Positions 47,368-59,774 of a stretch of DNA of 64,000 bases are shown piece by piece. The stretch's first letter is position 1. Every line of letters starts with the position of its first letter. This stretch comes from Ceratotherium simum simum (lineage: Eukaryota; Chordata; Mammalia; Perissodactyla; Rhinocerotidae): assembly GCF_000283155.1 (NCBI RefSeq), contig NW_004454163.1:4239545-4303544 (forward strand). The letters are read 5' to 3'. Under the pieces are notes generated by a model. That model was not told where the DNA came from. It made no database searches and was given only the letters and a program-made list of their open reading frames with translations. Both the position numbers and the translations under genes were made by a program.

Positions 47368-48228
47368 GCTTGATGAAACAAGCCCTTTGGAATTTATTAA
47401 CGCTATCTGCCTCTCCCATTAACTACTCACCTCTCACACAATCCATTCGGTCTGCATTTGCTGGCATTTTAAAGAGTCAAACCTGAATCTGAGAGTCTAA
47501 TTGATATCTGAGGTAATATATACCAGGCATATCCCTTGACTTTTTATCCCCAAACAGGGTTTTGTTGTTGTTGTTGTTAATTTTGGGATGATCAATTCTT
47601 TCTTTATATATTTCCTTTCTATAGAATAAGGCTCCATTTCTTAGTCTCAGAATATGTCATCCTGACTTCAACATTACTTTACACCTGCCTCCCAGCCCAG
47701 GGTTTTCAGGGTGGAGCCATAGTGTCTCTTTTTTCCTAAACATTACTGAGAGTGTTGAATGCTTATGTGGGGGCTGATGTTGGGAGACACGTAGTACAGA
47801 CCTTCTGGAGGGTAGAACCATGTTTAAAGAAACAATACTGTAGGGATGGCCTAAAGATCTAAGAATCATGTTAGAAATTTAAGTAACATATAAATCCTGA
47901 GAGAGTTTATAATAAATATCCAAGATTCTCTCTCTCTATCTACTTATTTACCTATCATCTCTCTGTTTTCTCTCTCTTTCTTTCCTTTTTTCTTTCATAT
48001 CAAATAACTTTACATACAAAATCATTTCTTAAAACGTTTATTAGCTACAAATGATTTATAAATGTAAAATGGCATCTAATATGCCAAATATCATCAACCC
48101 AGAGGTGCTAGGCTTTTAATGTAAAAAGAAGTCATGCCCATTTTGATGAACTTTGTTTATTCTGCCTTCATACTATGCCTAAGTGGTATTATAGCTACAC
48201 TAGCTTTCTTTTGGTATATTTGTATATT
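47368..48228. other. No gene; unrecognised sequence
   Basis: A (TTG)n run at about 47560-47577 and a TC-rich run at about 47925-47990. No other feature. Confidence 0.5.
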
Positions 48229-48243
48229 TAAATTCTCTCTCTC

Positions 48244-48484
48244 TTTTTTTTTTTGTGAGGAAGATCGGCCCTGAGCTAACATCTGCCAATCCTCCTCTTT
48301 TTGCTGAGGAAGACTGGCCGTGGGCTAACATCCATGCCCATCTTCCTCCACTTTATATGGGACGCCGCCACAGAGTGGCTTGACAAGTGGTGAGTCGGTG
48401 CGCACCAGGGATCCGAACTGGCGAACCCCAGACCGCCGCAGCGGAGCACGAGCACTTAACCGCTTGTGCCACCGGGCCGGCCCC
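48244..48484 (-). repeat. ERE SINE, minus orientation
   Basis: T run, 'gaggaagatcggccctgag', 'gggatccgaactggcg', 'gcacttaaccgcttgtg' and 'gggccggcccc'. Flanks TAAATTCTCTCTCT (48229) and TAAATTCTGTCTCT (48485) differ at one base. Confidence 0.95.
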
Positions 48485-48498
48485 TAAATTCTGTCTCT

Positions 48499-50300
48499 TG
48501 TAAGCATCACTTAGTGAGTTTTTTAAACCAGTCTGACAAGCTTATTCTTTTACTTGGAGTATTTAGTCCATTTATCTTTAATGAAATTACTGACATATTT
48601 AATTTTATATCTCTCATCTTACTATTTGCTTTTTATTTGGTCTGTTTTGTATTGTCTTTTCTCTCCTTTCTTTCTTTTTCTTGAATTAATTAAATATTTT
48701 TATTATTCAATTTTCCTCTTATTCATTCGTTAATTTTACATTTTTTATTATTCTTTTAATGGTTAACCTAGAGATCAGAACATGCCTCCTTGACTTACTA
48801 CAAATTATTATTTTTATCTCTTCCTTATGACTGCTAGAAACTCTATTTAATACTCCCTCCTGTCTTTTGAATTATTCTTGGTATACAATTTAGTTATCTA
48901 TCTATTTTTAGTTTCACAAGAATTCACAATTACTTTTTGTATGGTCAATATTCATTTGTAGTTACCTACATGTTTATCCTTTCCTGTGTTCTTCCTTCTC
49001 TCCTGTTTTTTTCCATGTTTCCATCTGTGATCACTTTCTCTTGCCTGAAAATCTCCCTTTGGTATGTCTTTTAGTGCAGATTTACCATTAATGAACTTCC
49101 TTGGTTTTTGTTTGTCTGAAATTATCTTTTTTTCATTTTCAGTTTTGAGAGAATATTTTCACCAGATATAGAATTGAGTTGGCTTTTATTTTCTTTCAGC
49201 ACTTTAAAAATGTTATTATGATGGCTTCTGGCTTCCATCTTTTCTGTTGAGAACTAAGTAGAAAGTTTCTTTGTTGCTCCTTTGAAAATAGTGTGACTTT
49301 TTTGTTCTTTGTCTTTGGTTTCCATGAATTTTACTATGTTGTGCTATGTGATTTTCTTTGTCCTCATCCTGCTTGGGTTGTTGAGCTTTTTGAATCTGTG
49401 GGTTGATATCCTTTAACGGTTTGGGAAAATTCTTGGCCAATATATCTTAGAATATGGCTTTCCCATCATCTCTCTCCTTTCTTTCTGGAACTGTAATGAT
49501 ACATATATTAGACACTTTGAGCATGTCCCAGAAGTCTCTTACACTTTAATGTATAATTTTTTCTATTCTTTTTTTCTCTGTGCTTCATTTTGGGTATTTT
49601 CCATTAACCTCTCTTCCAGTTTACCAATCTTGTGTTCTGCACTGTCTAATTTGCTGTTAACTCCATTCTTTGAGTTCTTAATGTAAGATATTGCATTTTT
49701 TTTTTAGTTTTAGAATAACCATTTGGTTCTTTTAAAAAATAGATTCTAATTCTTTGGTGAAATTCTCCATCCTTTTGTTTATTTTGTCTACTTTTTCTAC
49801 ATTTCACCTAACATCTCCATCATAGTTATTTATTTGTTAACTCAAAAATCTGGATCAGCAGTGGGTCTATTTCTATCCTGTTTTATTTTGTTGATTATAG
49901 ATCATATGGCCTTGTATTTTTCTCCTGTGTAGTAATTTTTGACTGAATGCACTGATTGTGTATAAAAGAACCATAGTGGCTTCATACAGTTTTATCATCC
50001 ATCAGAGAAAGTTTCCTCCTTTCTCTGTTATGCAGATAGAGTGAGGAGGTGATTATCTCAGTTCAATCAGGGATTGACCTTGACAGGGGCTCATTTCAGC
50101 ATTTATCAGTCTACCTTTGGTCTGTTTAGGGCAGGCTCTTCTTCCAGGCTTTTGGCTGAGAGTCTGGTCTTTGTCTCCTCAGCCCTGAAGTCTGAAGAAG
50201 ATTCAGCTCTTCCCTTCAGCGGTTTTTAGCTTAACTCCTTATCCTCCTAACTCATACAGCTTTAAAATTTGCAAATATCTTAAGGGGGCGAGCAGTCATA
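48499..50300 (-). mobile_element. HAL1/L1M-type LINE, antisense
   Basis: 'gttattatgatggcttctgg', 'gttgctcctttgaaaatagt', 'atctgtgggttgatatcc' and 'aaccatttggttctttt' occur in the order of the antisense ORF1 region of old L1/HAL1 elements. No intact frame. The right boundary is uncertain. Confidence 0.7.
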
Positions 50301-52754
50301 TATTTGAAGCAGCTCTATTCATCTGGCAAGTCTTTAACCCCTAAGGATTGTGAGATTGTGGGAACTTTTGTCCTGCCTTCTAGAAGTTTTTGGCCTAGTT
50401 CCCCATCCTCATCTACAACACCAGAACTCCAAACATCTCCTTTAGGGAAAACTGTCTGTGTGTTTAGGGTTCCTCAATGTTTCATTTTGCCACTCCAGTT
50501 CTGTGTGACAGCTAAAAGTTCACTGATTTCTCTTTCCCACAGCATAGGTCCTCTGCCTGGGCCAAGGGTGATCATCTTGTGGCCAGGACTTGAAAACGTC
50601 CCCAGAGAAAAATATTACTGGCTATCATCAGCTCACCTCAGAACACTGTTGTCCTCTTTGGAACTTTAGTTGATTGACTTCTAATTGCCTTTATAGCTCT
50701 CTAATGTCTTAAAAATATTTTAAAAAAAAACCTTATTCATCTTTTGCTAGTTGTCACAACGGAAGTCTTGGCCTGCTGTAGATTACTTCATTCTATCTGA
50801 ACATGGAAAAGTTCTTGCCCTCACACTTTTTGATTTTCTTCATCAATTATACCACCATTCAATGTACAAATCTGGAGATGATTGTAATGTCTTTTATTTA
50901 GCAGTTTTCCATATGAAACTGCCTTAGTTGTTATTTACTGTATTTTCAGGGATTACCTTATAAACATTAATTGAAGAAAAAAATTCCATTTATTTTCTAC
51001 TCATTCTTCAGGACTGACGTTACATACTCCCTCTGCCACCACCATCCCTGATTCCCCTCGTTGGACTTAAACTCTTCCTTTCTGGAACTCCTGTATCACC
51101 TTATTTGTATGTCTTTGTTGAACATATACCTTGCATTATAGTTACTTACATATGTTTATATTCTTTACAGGGCACATCACAGAGCTTTGTCCACAGTGGA
51201 AGGAATAAATGAGCAAAAGACTGACAGCATAATAATGGATACCCTCTGGGGATACCAAGAAACTTATTGCATACTCACCCTAGTCACTTGTGAAGAGATC
51301 ACCTGAGAAGCAATATTTGTGAATGTTTTCTGAGCGGAGCCCAGAATTACACCAGTATTATCCCATTTGTGTACTGGGGCAAAGATTTTCATAATAGTCG
51401 GGTTTTTATACAACTGAACAAGGGTTTTTGCGTTAAAATTCTGGCTTTCACAGTCATTAAGTAGGGAGAATGGTTAATATAACAAAGGCGACTAGCTCAC
51501 ACACACTTACAGACAAAGGCTATTGTAGGGTTTGTTATATTTGCAGCAGTCAGATTTGCCTTTGACAAAATCCATGTACAACTTACATTTTAAAAATTAT
51601 GAGTGTAAAATTTCTGAGTCAGAAACGACTTTGCTTCTCCAAGGATTCAAATACCTATAAAATCAACCACTGCCCATTTATTGGGCACCACTATGGGCAC
51701 GCCACTGTGGCAAAATGCAACATTTCAGGCATTATTCATTCTACACCAAGGGGATTAGTTAAAACAAGACATAAATATATCATAACACACTATCAATATA
51801 ATAAAATATGTGGTAGGTGCTATATGAACAGTATAGATAGTAAATATTCTAAGGCTTTGGAAGAGATGATAACCACACTAGAGATGGTCTAGCCAGAGAC
51901 TTGGATTATATTTTCTCATCAGACATGTGGCCTCAAGGGCTTTTGGCTTTAAATTTCTTTCTTTCTTTCCTTTGAGTTGGTTTAACATGGTCAATCATGT
52001 TGGAAAAGAAATGAAGAAATTTAATATGGCATTCCATCCCAGCTGGTTTTAATAGTCTGAATTTCTTTTAAGACAAACTTGTAAGACAAATAAAGAACTT
52101 CCTGCCAAACTATATGAATGCCATCTGGCCTGAAGTGAAATCTTGGTGGTCTAAGTCCATTCACAAGGAAAGTACAATTGACCACAACTATTCTGGAAGA
52201 GCCTGGAGGTGGGGAGAGTTGCAGCATTTCTCATCAGAAATGTTAAATGAGGAAAAGGGCCAGAGGTGAACTGAATAATAAGCAACATCTCGGGAGAGCC
52301 AGAGCTTTTATGCATTTCAAAGCATTTGTTACGGTGAAACAATATTAGCAGTTGGGTAGAACACGAACTATAGAGTGAAATTGGCGGGAGGGAATCAGAA
52401 AGAACACATAAAAATGCTATTTGAGGACAGTATGTGACACTAGCACATAAATCAAAATTTGCCAATGTTTGAATGTTCATTCAGCATACTGTGAAATTAT
52501 TAAAAATTACTATAAAGATCATCTCGTCACATGGAAACATGCTTGTGAAATGCTAAAAATTTAAGATGTCAAGATATAAATTCAGTTGTACAGAATGCAA
52601 AAAGTTCAAATGGAAAAGACTGGGAAGAGTTCAGGCCACAAAAGATAAAAGTTATAGAGTTGTATGGTGGACTAAAGGTAATTTCCTTTTTTTCCCCTGT
52701 ATTTCCCAAAATGTCCATGATTTGATTACATTATGTTAATAATTTAAAAAAGTA
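50301..52754. other. No gene; L2-like trace
   Basis: About 51010-51230 has L2 3'-end text in the sense direction ('ctggaactcctgtatcacc' and 'ggaaggaataaatgagc'). The 121-codon frame at 50304-50669 has no recognisable domain. Confidence 0.4.
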
Positions 52755-53170
52755 GTATCTTTATTCAACAAATATTTCATGGCTGTATGGTTCTTTCAAA
52801 GACATATTGCATATTATCTCTACCCTCAAGGAACCCTGAATCTAGTCAGAGGGTAAGACATAAAATTTTACAAATAGTATGCAATAGAGAAAGTAAGAGA
52901 GCCATAGGAAGTCAGATGAAAAATATCACATAAGGCTGTTGTGATCATGAAGGTCTAATGAAGGCAGTGGAGTTTGAATGGGACCTTGAAGGACAGGATT
53001 TTAATAGATAGTGTTGAGCGTGAATTGGCATTCTCTGGAGAAAATGCACAGGCAAAAGGGCAAAGATGGAGAAGCATGGCTGTGTCTGCGGAAAAGCAAG
53101 GGTTCACGTTACTCAATGAACAGAGTAGTAAAGGAAAACGTGACTTGAAAGTGAGGCTGAGGTGAGATTT
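52755..53170 (-). repeat. L2 LINE fragment, antisense
   Basis: 'attcaacaaatatttcatgg', 'tgggaccttgaaggacagg' and 'gcacaggcaaaagggcaaag' are antisense L2 text in order. Confidence 0.6.
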
Positions 53171-53224
53171 TAAGGTATGTTGCGTGCCAGGCTAAAAGTT
53201 GGACTTATTGGACCTTAATAGTTG

Positions 53225-53395
53225 ACATGTGTATTTTACTTCAGAGTTTACAAGGTGCCAAGTGTTTTCACATTCTTTGCATATGATTTTCACAATAATG
53301 TTTTGAAGACGACATTATCACTCCATACGCAGATGACAAAACTGAAGTTGGAGAAGCTAAATGACAGATGTCACAGAGCAAGTTCCTTCTCCTTC
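53225..53395 (-). repeat. MIR-like fragment
   Basis: 'aaggtgccaagtgttttcac' and 'cagatgacaaaactgaagtt' are in antisense MIR order. Confidence 0.5.
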
Positions 53396-53599
53396 TGCCC
53401 ACTCTTTCCAGTAGTTAATTTACACCAACAATATAGCATTTGCCATAATGCATCACCATTTGTTCACTTTCACTTGTACTTGCATCATTGTTCACTCTCC
53501 CCTCCAAGACATCCTATTCATATATGGAAAAAGCAGTCAATCCACCGGGAATTCCTACATGATTTCAAATGATTGATTTAAGACATTTTTTTGCCAGCA

Positions 53600-53835
53600 G
53601 GAGACTATGGTGGTTAGACGATGGCCTTAGATTAAAGCCTTGGTTTGAATCCTAGCTCCGCTACCTATCAGCTGTTTAACCTTATCAAATAGTTTACTCT
53701 TTCTGAGCATAAGTGTCCTTACCTTTAATATATGAATGCTATTTACCTTGTAGAGCTGTTCAGAGGAGTAAATGAGAAAATATGTATAAAATGCCCTGTA
53801 TAGTGCTTAACTCACAATAAGCACTAAGTTAGTGG
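53600..53835 (+). repeat. MIR SINE, near full length
   Basis: 'gtggttagacgatggcctta', 'tttgaatcctagctccgc', 'gagcataagtgtccttacc', 'gtagagctgttcagagga' and 'gtgcttaactcacaataag' follow MIR from head to tail. Confidence 0.75.
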
Positions 53836-55984
53836 AAGTGTTATGTTGTTATAATATTGTTGATATAATAACTTTGAATTAATAACTAAATTCTATTCCT
53901 TTTTCCTAATTCAGTTCAATCAATTTCTAAATGTCCCAGATTTGAGCGACTCGATTGGAAGCCAGGAGCCTGCCATCTTTCTAAGTGTAGGATGACTTTG
54001 TCCTGCAGCCAAATGTTTACCTTCCCCCTGCCTACCCCCATATGTCATGTTGTCGTATGTCAGGGATTTGGAAGGTCACAGAGGAGGAGTCAACTTAATA
54101 AATAAAAAATGGAAGGTGAGGTTACCAGCAAGGATCACTTTACCTGAAGTGATAAAGTTCTTCTGAGCCTGAGTAGACGGTCTTACACGTCAGCTCACTC
54201 CATCCATCTTGTTTTTAGTACCATTAATGAGCTAAAAATACTAAAGTAATACTCCTCCTGCTAACGTGAAGAACTGACATTTACTGAGTCCTTAACATAT
54301 GCCAGGCAATGGCCTAGAATAGAAGAGAATAAGCCACTCAAGCTTCAATATAGAAGATTTTTTTCCTTATTCCTACACCATTGTGTTGCATTCTTGAAGC
54401 ACATTTTTAGTCTGCATCTCTGGAATGGAAGCTTTTGTTATTGTACCAAGCCTATACAGTCAACAAATGTAGAACACTTCCACTAAGAAACCCGACCCAA
54501 TACCTGGTCCATATTTAATGCACTATCCAGAGCAGCACTATACAGTTACAGCTATGCAAAGCAAACATGCTAAGTATTTGGATATTTTCTTCTTATATTG
54601 ACTTTCTGCTTCTTCTCATTGCCACTTTACTTTCCATCAAAGTTTCAACATCCTTTAGGTCAACCTGCTTCTAGAAGTCAGGCTTGATCAGTCATGATCT
54701 TCCTGCTATCTCATCTATGGGAACTCAGTCTATCAAAATACCCGCCAATGTGTATTGGTATGATTTACCAATCCTATTTTAGCTCGTTTACTTGTTCATT
54801 TAAAAAATATTTTCACCTGGAGAACCAAGTTTAATAAGAAGTCTGGCATTTATAATGATGCCCTTTTGGGATATGCTCAATAAATACTTGATACTTACAA
54901 TGTTGATAATGATGACCATTTGTTAAGTGATGTAAGCATCAAGCAGCTGGGAAAATATAAATTTGGCCCTAATAGGGGAGAACAAATGCAGGTACTCATT
55001 TTTAAGACCACAGACACAGATTAATTAATTAAAAAATCTGGTGCCTATGCTCACTCTTCCAGTTTTAGCTAGTTTTGGACTTAAAGCTACTTATGGACTT
55101 AAAGTAGGTGGTCTATTGGGATTAGGAAAAAGACAAGTATATTCGCTGCTTAACTGGTCATGATATCTGGCCAGCACTAGAGCTTTTGGGGAATGAGAGT
55201 ATCTGGAAGAAGCCCTGCAACAAGTAGCCATTGGCTCAGGAGAAGATGGTAATTAGCTCAGGAGAGGAGAATACTGTAGAGAGGGGCCTTTTTCTGATCT
55301 GCTAGACTAGCATAGAGAGGTGAAGAGCCAGTGGAAGAAGAAAGAAACCCCATTCCTCTTGCTTTCATGGAATACTAAGGGGGATCAAATGATCCTTTAA
55401 TTATGAGTTTAATCATCAATAATGGTGGATTTGGCTGGGAAGCAGTAAAGTAAATTCTTTCTAGCTCGTAGGCTCTTTGCCTGGAAGATTGCCCAATGCT
55501 ACCTTCAGCTACATGCCTCAGTTTCCCCCTATTGTCTCCCAAAGCCCCTTTCCTTGCTCTGTACAACTTCTTTTTCAGATTTTTGAAAAGAAAATGAAAT
55601 TGAACACTATGTATTTAGATAACTGATCTAATTAAATGTGTGACTCACTTATTCTATAGAAAGGTATGCAACTATTGTTTAATACATATTTCTATAAATA
55701 TTTAGTTATTAGATCTTGGATAAGTTATGCCTTATTACAACAGTATTCCAGTGGAAAATCAGATTCGACTCATGATTTTTAACTCACAACTTTTTCCTAA
55801 AGCATTCCATAATTTTGAGCATTGTCTATACTGTATATATTTACATATTTCCAGGAATATAAATAAACTTATAAAGTATATCTTCAGAATAAAAATATAT
55901 ATGCATTTACATATTACAAACCTTAAAACAATTCAATGTAGAGATTTATACACATGCTTTATAAGTAGGAATATGAGAGACAGT
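53836..55984. other. No gene; AT-rich DNA downstream of KLHL14
   Basis: A short MIR-like piece at about 54265-54325. Otherwise I recognise nothing. Confidence 0.45.
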
Positions 55985-57994
55985 TGAATTAGTATATAAA
56001 GTTTTTATTTTAAGGTTTCCCCTTCCAAGCAAGCTTCATTTACACATTCTAATACTGTACAAAATTTACATTCTCTGTGACTTATTTATTCACTTTTCAC
56101 TTTCTACTAGTTTGTGTCTTTCTGAAACATAGAAAGCTTTACTTATAGTTCTCATAAATGCTTTTATTTATTTTGACTAGAAATAAAAAATAAATGAAGA
56201 ACAAGTCTAAGGAAAGCAAATATCCTTGTATAAACTGTGACTTTCAGAAGAAATGATGACAGGTGATGATAAAAGGTTCTGAAGCAGACCTTGTTCTCTT
56301 CATGATGTCAGCTGGAATTTTCTCACAAAGTACTGTACTGTAAATTTTCTTTATTTCTATATAGTCATATGCTTTCAAGGAAAAAGAAATGAAAGTTGAT
56401 TGCACTGGATATATATATTTATATATATATTTTTACAACGGATCCTTTGGATCTGAACATACAAATAAATACAAAGACAACAAAGATTGCACTTTACTGT
56501 AGAAACGGCATTGGATTCTAGTACACCCATCCATCTTGACATGCTCCGCAGTGACAGCTTATCACCAAGGCATTTTTAATCTGTGGCTTCCTCAAGCTTT
56601 TGTTTTGAACGACACATTTGTTGAGGGATTCAACAACATCTCTGGGTGATTAAAAAAATACTTTAGACTTTTCTTTACTCCTAACTGTTGTTCCAGCTCC
56701 GAAGAGCTGGAAAATCAAATTCATGTTCCTGCCGGTTTTGCTCTTTGATTGGCCACACTAAAACTACGTCATGCTCTCCTGACCTTCTGCTCCTGAATTC
56801 CTCATGCTCCTAAAGACGACTAGCAATTGCTCACTGAACTGAGCTCAGGCATCTCTGGTGATAACAAACAAAACAGGATGAGTTAGGGGAAGAATGAGGG
56901 TAAGTTTTGTGCTTTTCTAGAGCCAAATCTAGAGACATTTCTAGAGCCAAAGGTGAGGAAGAGGGAGAAATATTTGTCAGGAGCTATAATTCATTCTTGT
57001 GGCTCTTTGAAATTATGTGTTTTAGGGACAGAGACAAGTGGGATTGTACCTAAAAGAAATTATTCTCTCTTTTTGTCCCTGAATTCCTGAAAGCAATCTC
57101 CCAGTTTTCGTTATGGGTTAAGTTTGGATCAGCTGTGTTATCCAACAGAATCTCTTCACTATTGTATGACTGACTGTGTCAGTTGTACCCTTTGAAGCAA
57201 ATAACAGGTGTGTTTATTACTTATATACTGCAAAAAATGAGAAAGCATGAGCCTCCATGAACTGAATAGTGACAGAGTGTGTTTTGTTTTAATCTTGCAT
57301 ACAAAATTAAGGACACAGAAATTATGACTCTGGCTAGCCTAGAACCTACTGGGCAGAAAGCAATTGCTACAAGAGTCAACATCTTTCTCTTTTCTGATCC
57401 CATGAGGTGCTGTAAGGGGCAGAAGGTATATGAAACAAAGTTATATAAAAAGAAGTGTTCCTCTTTAATCTTATATGACTTTCTATAACTGCTTTGCCTA
57501 TGGAGTCTGTGATGTAGCCACAGGTTAGGAATATAGAATCAAGTGGCAATTTCTGTGATGCAGTGTAAGCATTTTGGTGGGTCAAATTTTGAATCATTCA
57601 TGAACACAATATCCCCAAAACGTCAACATAGATCACATGCAGGTAGACTACAATGCACAATACTGATCTTAGGTCTCTCTGGGTGCACTCTTCTGTATTG
57701 TGTCTTTCTCCTTTTGAAAGTTACGATCCATGTGAGGAGTTTATGTAAAGCTGGGACAAGTTAAAACCAGTCTGAAATGGAAGAGTCTATCATCACAGGA
57801 AGTTTGGTGTGATCCGAGTTACAGACACGGTATCTGTTCAGGAACAGGTCTTTTTCTTTTGCAGTTACTTGTAAATCATCAGAAACCAAGGGTGTTTTTC
57901 GGCAGTGGTACCATTAGAATGCACTGCTCCTATTATAATAGTGACGTCATTGCTTCCTAGAAGGTGATACTGTTCGTTTCAGGGTTTCCTGCTG
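55985..57994 (-). other. KLHL14: Probable KLHL14 3' UTR
   Basis: From the stop codon down to the first strong minus-strand AATAAA (56009-56004) there are about 2.0 kb with no recognisable interspersed repeat, in contrast to the repeat-rich DNA on both sides. That is what a constrained 3' UTR looks like, and the length is in the range expected for this gene. The segment is AT-rich, with a TATA-type run at about 56408-56435. The 3' boundary is inferred from the signal alone; other AATAAA-like sites on the minus strand near 56085-56095 and 56165 could also be used. Confidence 0.5.
56004..56009 (-). terminator. Candidate poly(A) signal AATAAA for KLHL14
   Basis: The forward strand reads TTTATT, so the minus strand carries a canonical AATAAA. 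It lies 1,986 nt past the stop codon, with cleavage expected at about 55980-55990. Chosen because it is the last AATAAA before the AT-rich non-genic DNA. Alternative signals exist upstream, so this is only a candidate. Confidence 0.4.
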
Positions 57995-58135
57995 TTATTT
58001 GTTGTAAGGTACACAAGCGGGCAGGATAACTGTTGCACAGGCTGGGCCTGCCAGTGGTTCTGCTACATCTCCTTCCAGTTCTGTCCAGGTGCCTTTTTCT
58101 GGACAATAGCATATTGTAGATGACTTGTAGGCCCC
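57995..58135 (-). CDS. KLHL14: KLHL14 terminal coding exon with stop
   Basis: After the acceptor ATTACAG the minus strand reads 46 codons and TAA (57997-57995): GAYKSSTICYCPEKGTWTEL, then EGDVAEPLAGPACATVILPA, CVPYNK. It finishes the last kelch blade (CYCPEKGTW) and supplies the C-terminal strand that closes the propeller in this fold. My recollection of the human protein has Val and Ser where this one has Ala (PACA, LPAC); both would be mild substitutions and need an alignment. With the other blocks this gives 162 residues, about the last quarter of a protein usually near 628 residues. Gene and strand call are firm; the start of the gene is outside the window. Confidence 0.96.
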   Translation of the reverse strand, partial: GAYKSSTICYCPEKGTWTELEGDVAEPLAGPACATVILPACVPYNK

Positions 58136-58951
58136 CTGTAATGGCAGAGCAGGGAGCATTTAGGAAAGGATGTTCAGGGAAGTGCAATGGCAACCTTATC
58201 TATCTCCTTTACATTGGGAAGAAAATATTTTGATTCTCTGTTCATGCTAAAAAATTCCCAATGAAAGCAGTGGATTTTAAACTGCTTCATTCCAGGGGAA
58301 AACTGGAGATTGACAAGATTCAAAATCTTGTTTATTTGTGTGTGTGTGTGACTATTAACAAAAGTCAAGTACCTAGAACACCCTAGATGATCAACAGATC
58401 CTGTAGAATAATTGACCAAAAATTGGAAATTATCCAGCTGGTTTAAGTTAAAATAAAGAAAAATTTACCTTAAATAGTCAATTAATTGAAGTAAATTGGA
58501 TTTTTTGATTGTTGCCTCACCTTTGCATTTTTATTTTACTACTGTAGAGAATCAGAGATGGGATTTAAAACTAGCTTAAAATAAACTGGAAAGGAAATCT
58601 TGCCAACTTCTTCGCACATTGGTTTATTTTCAAGAGGCCACATGAGAAATAAAAAATGTCTTTAATCTTGTTTCCTTTGTCACCCTCTGGGACTAGTGCT
58701 TGTATAACATTTCCTTTTCCAAACCAAAACAGCTTTGTTTTTATCATAAGCAAAAAACAAATAAAATTCCCAACCAACCTAATAATCATTTTCTGAAAGT
58801 GTATTCCTGATGTCTGGTTCCAAACACATATACAATTGCAGCTAGCAATTTACACTAGCGAACAAGCACATGTACCGATATCTAGTTATGTGTGTCAATA
58901 CGTATTTGCCTCCATACAACTAATAACTTTTTAAAGCTTCCCTAAAACATT

Positions 58952-59194
58952 ATTTTTTTGGTGAGGAAGATTGGCCCTGAGCTAATACCTGTTGCCAATC
59001 TTCCTCTTTTTGCTTGAGGAAGCATGGCCTTGAGCTAACATCTGTGCCCATCTGCCTCTATTTTATATGTGGGTTGCTGCCACAGCATGGCTTGATGTGT
59101 GGTGTAGATCCACATCCAGGATCCAAACCTGGGAACCTGGGCTGCTGAAGCAGAGTGTGTGAAACTTAACCACTACACCACTGAGCCAACCCTC
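58952..59194 (-). repeat. ERE SINE, minus orientation, diverged (KLHL14 intron)
   Basis: 'gaggaagattggccctgag', 'aggatccaaacctggg', 'aaacttaaccactacacc' and 'tgagccaaccct'. CCTAAAACAT and CTCTAAAACT flanks are an imperfect duplication. It lies in the sense orientation relative to KLHL14 transcription. Confidence 0.92.
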
Positions 59195-59533
59195 TAAAAC
59201 TTTGTATAACAACCTTGTTTGATGCAAAAGGAATAAAACTAACTAATATTATTAAAACCCCAAATGAATCTTATAAAAAAAAGTGTAATTGGAAAATATA
59301 AAATCAGTCATCATTTAAAAAGTGAATACATAGGCCACTAGACTATGTGTTTCCTGATGTGATATAATTTGAACTACACAGCCACCTCCCCAGGTGTTCT
59401 TGCCCCCTCAAAAATAATAACAACAACAAAAGAAATAAAAAAAAAAGAAAATAGCTGAACCTAATTAAGTCCTTATCTCTAACTTCCAGTCTATAGAAAA
59501 TACAGAGACAGGACTATTTTAAACGATATCACA

Positions 59534-59774
59534 GGGGGCCGGCCCCATGGCATAGTGGTTAAGTGCATGCTCTCCACTGCTGGCGGCCGGGGTTCAGATC
59601 CCAGGCGTGCACCAATGCACTGCTTGTCAGGCCATGCTGTGGTGGCGTCCCATATAAAGTGGAGGAAGATAGGCACAGATGTTAGCCCAGGGCCAGTCTT
59701 CCTCAGCAAAAAGAGGAGGATTGGCGTGGATGTTTGCTCAGGGCTGATCTTCCTCACGAAAAAAAAAAAAAAAA
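59534..59774 (+). repeat. ERE SINE, plus orientation (KLHL14 intron)
   Basis: Head GGGGCCGGCCCCATGG, TAGTGGTTAAGTGC, GGTTCAGATCCCAGG, two 'gatgttagcc/gatgtttgct' modules and an A tail. GATATCACA flanks it on both sides (59525-59533 and 59775-59783). Antisense to KLHL14 transcription. Confidence 0.95.

Noticed and set aside
50304..50669. 121-codon open frame on the plus strand
   Set aside because: At the edge of an old LINE, no recognised family, no supporting splice sites.
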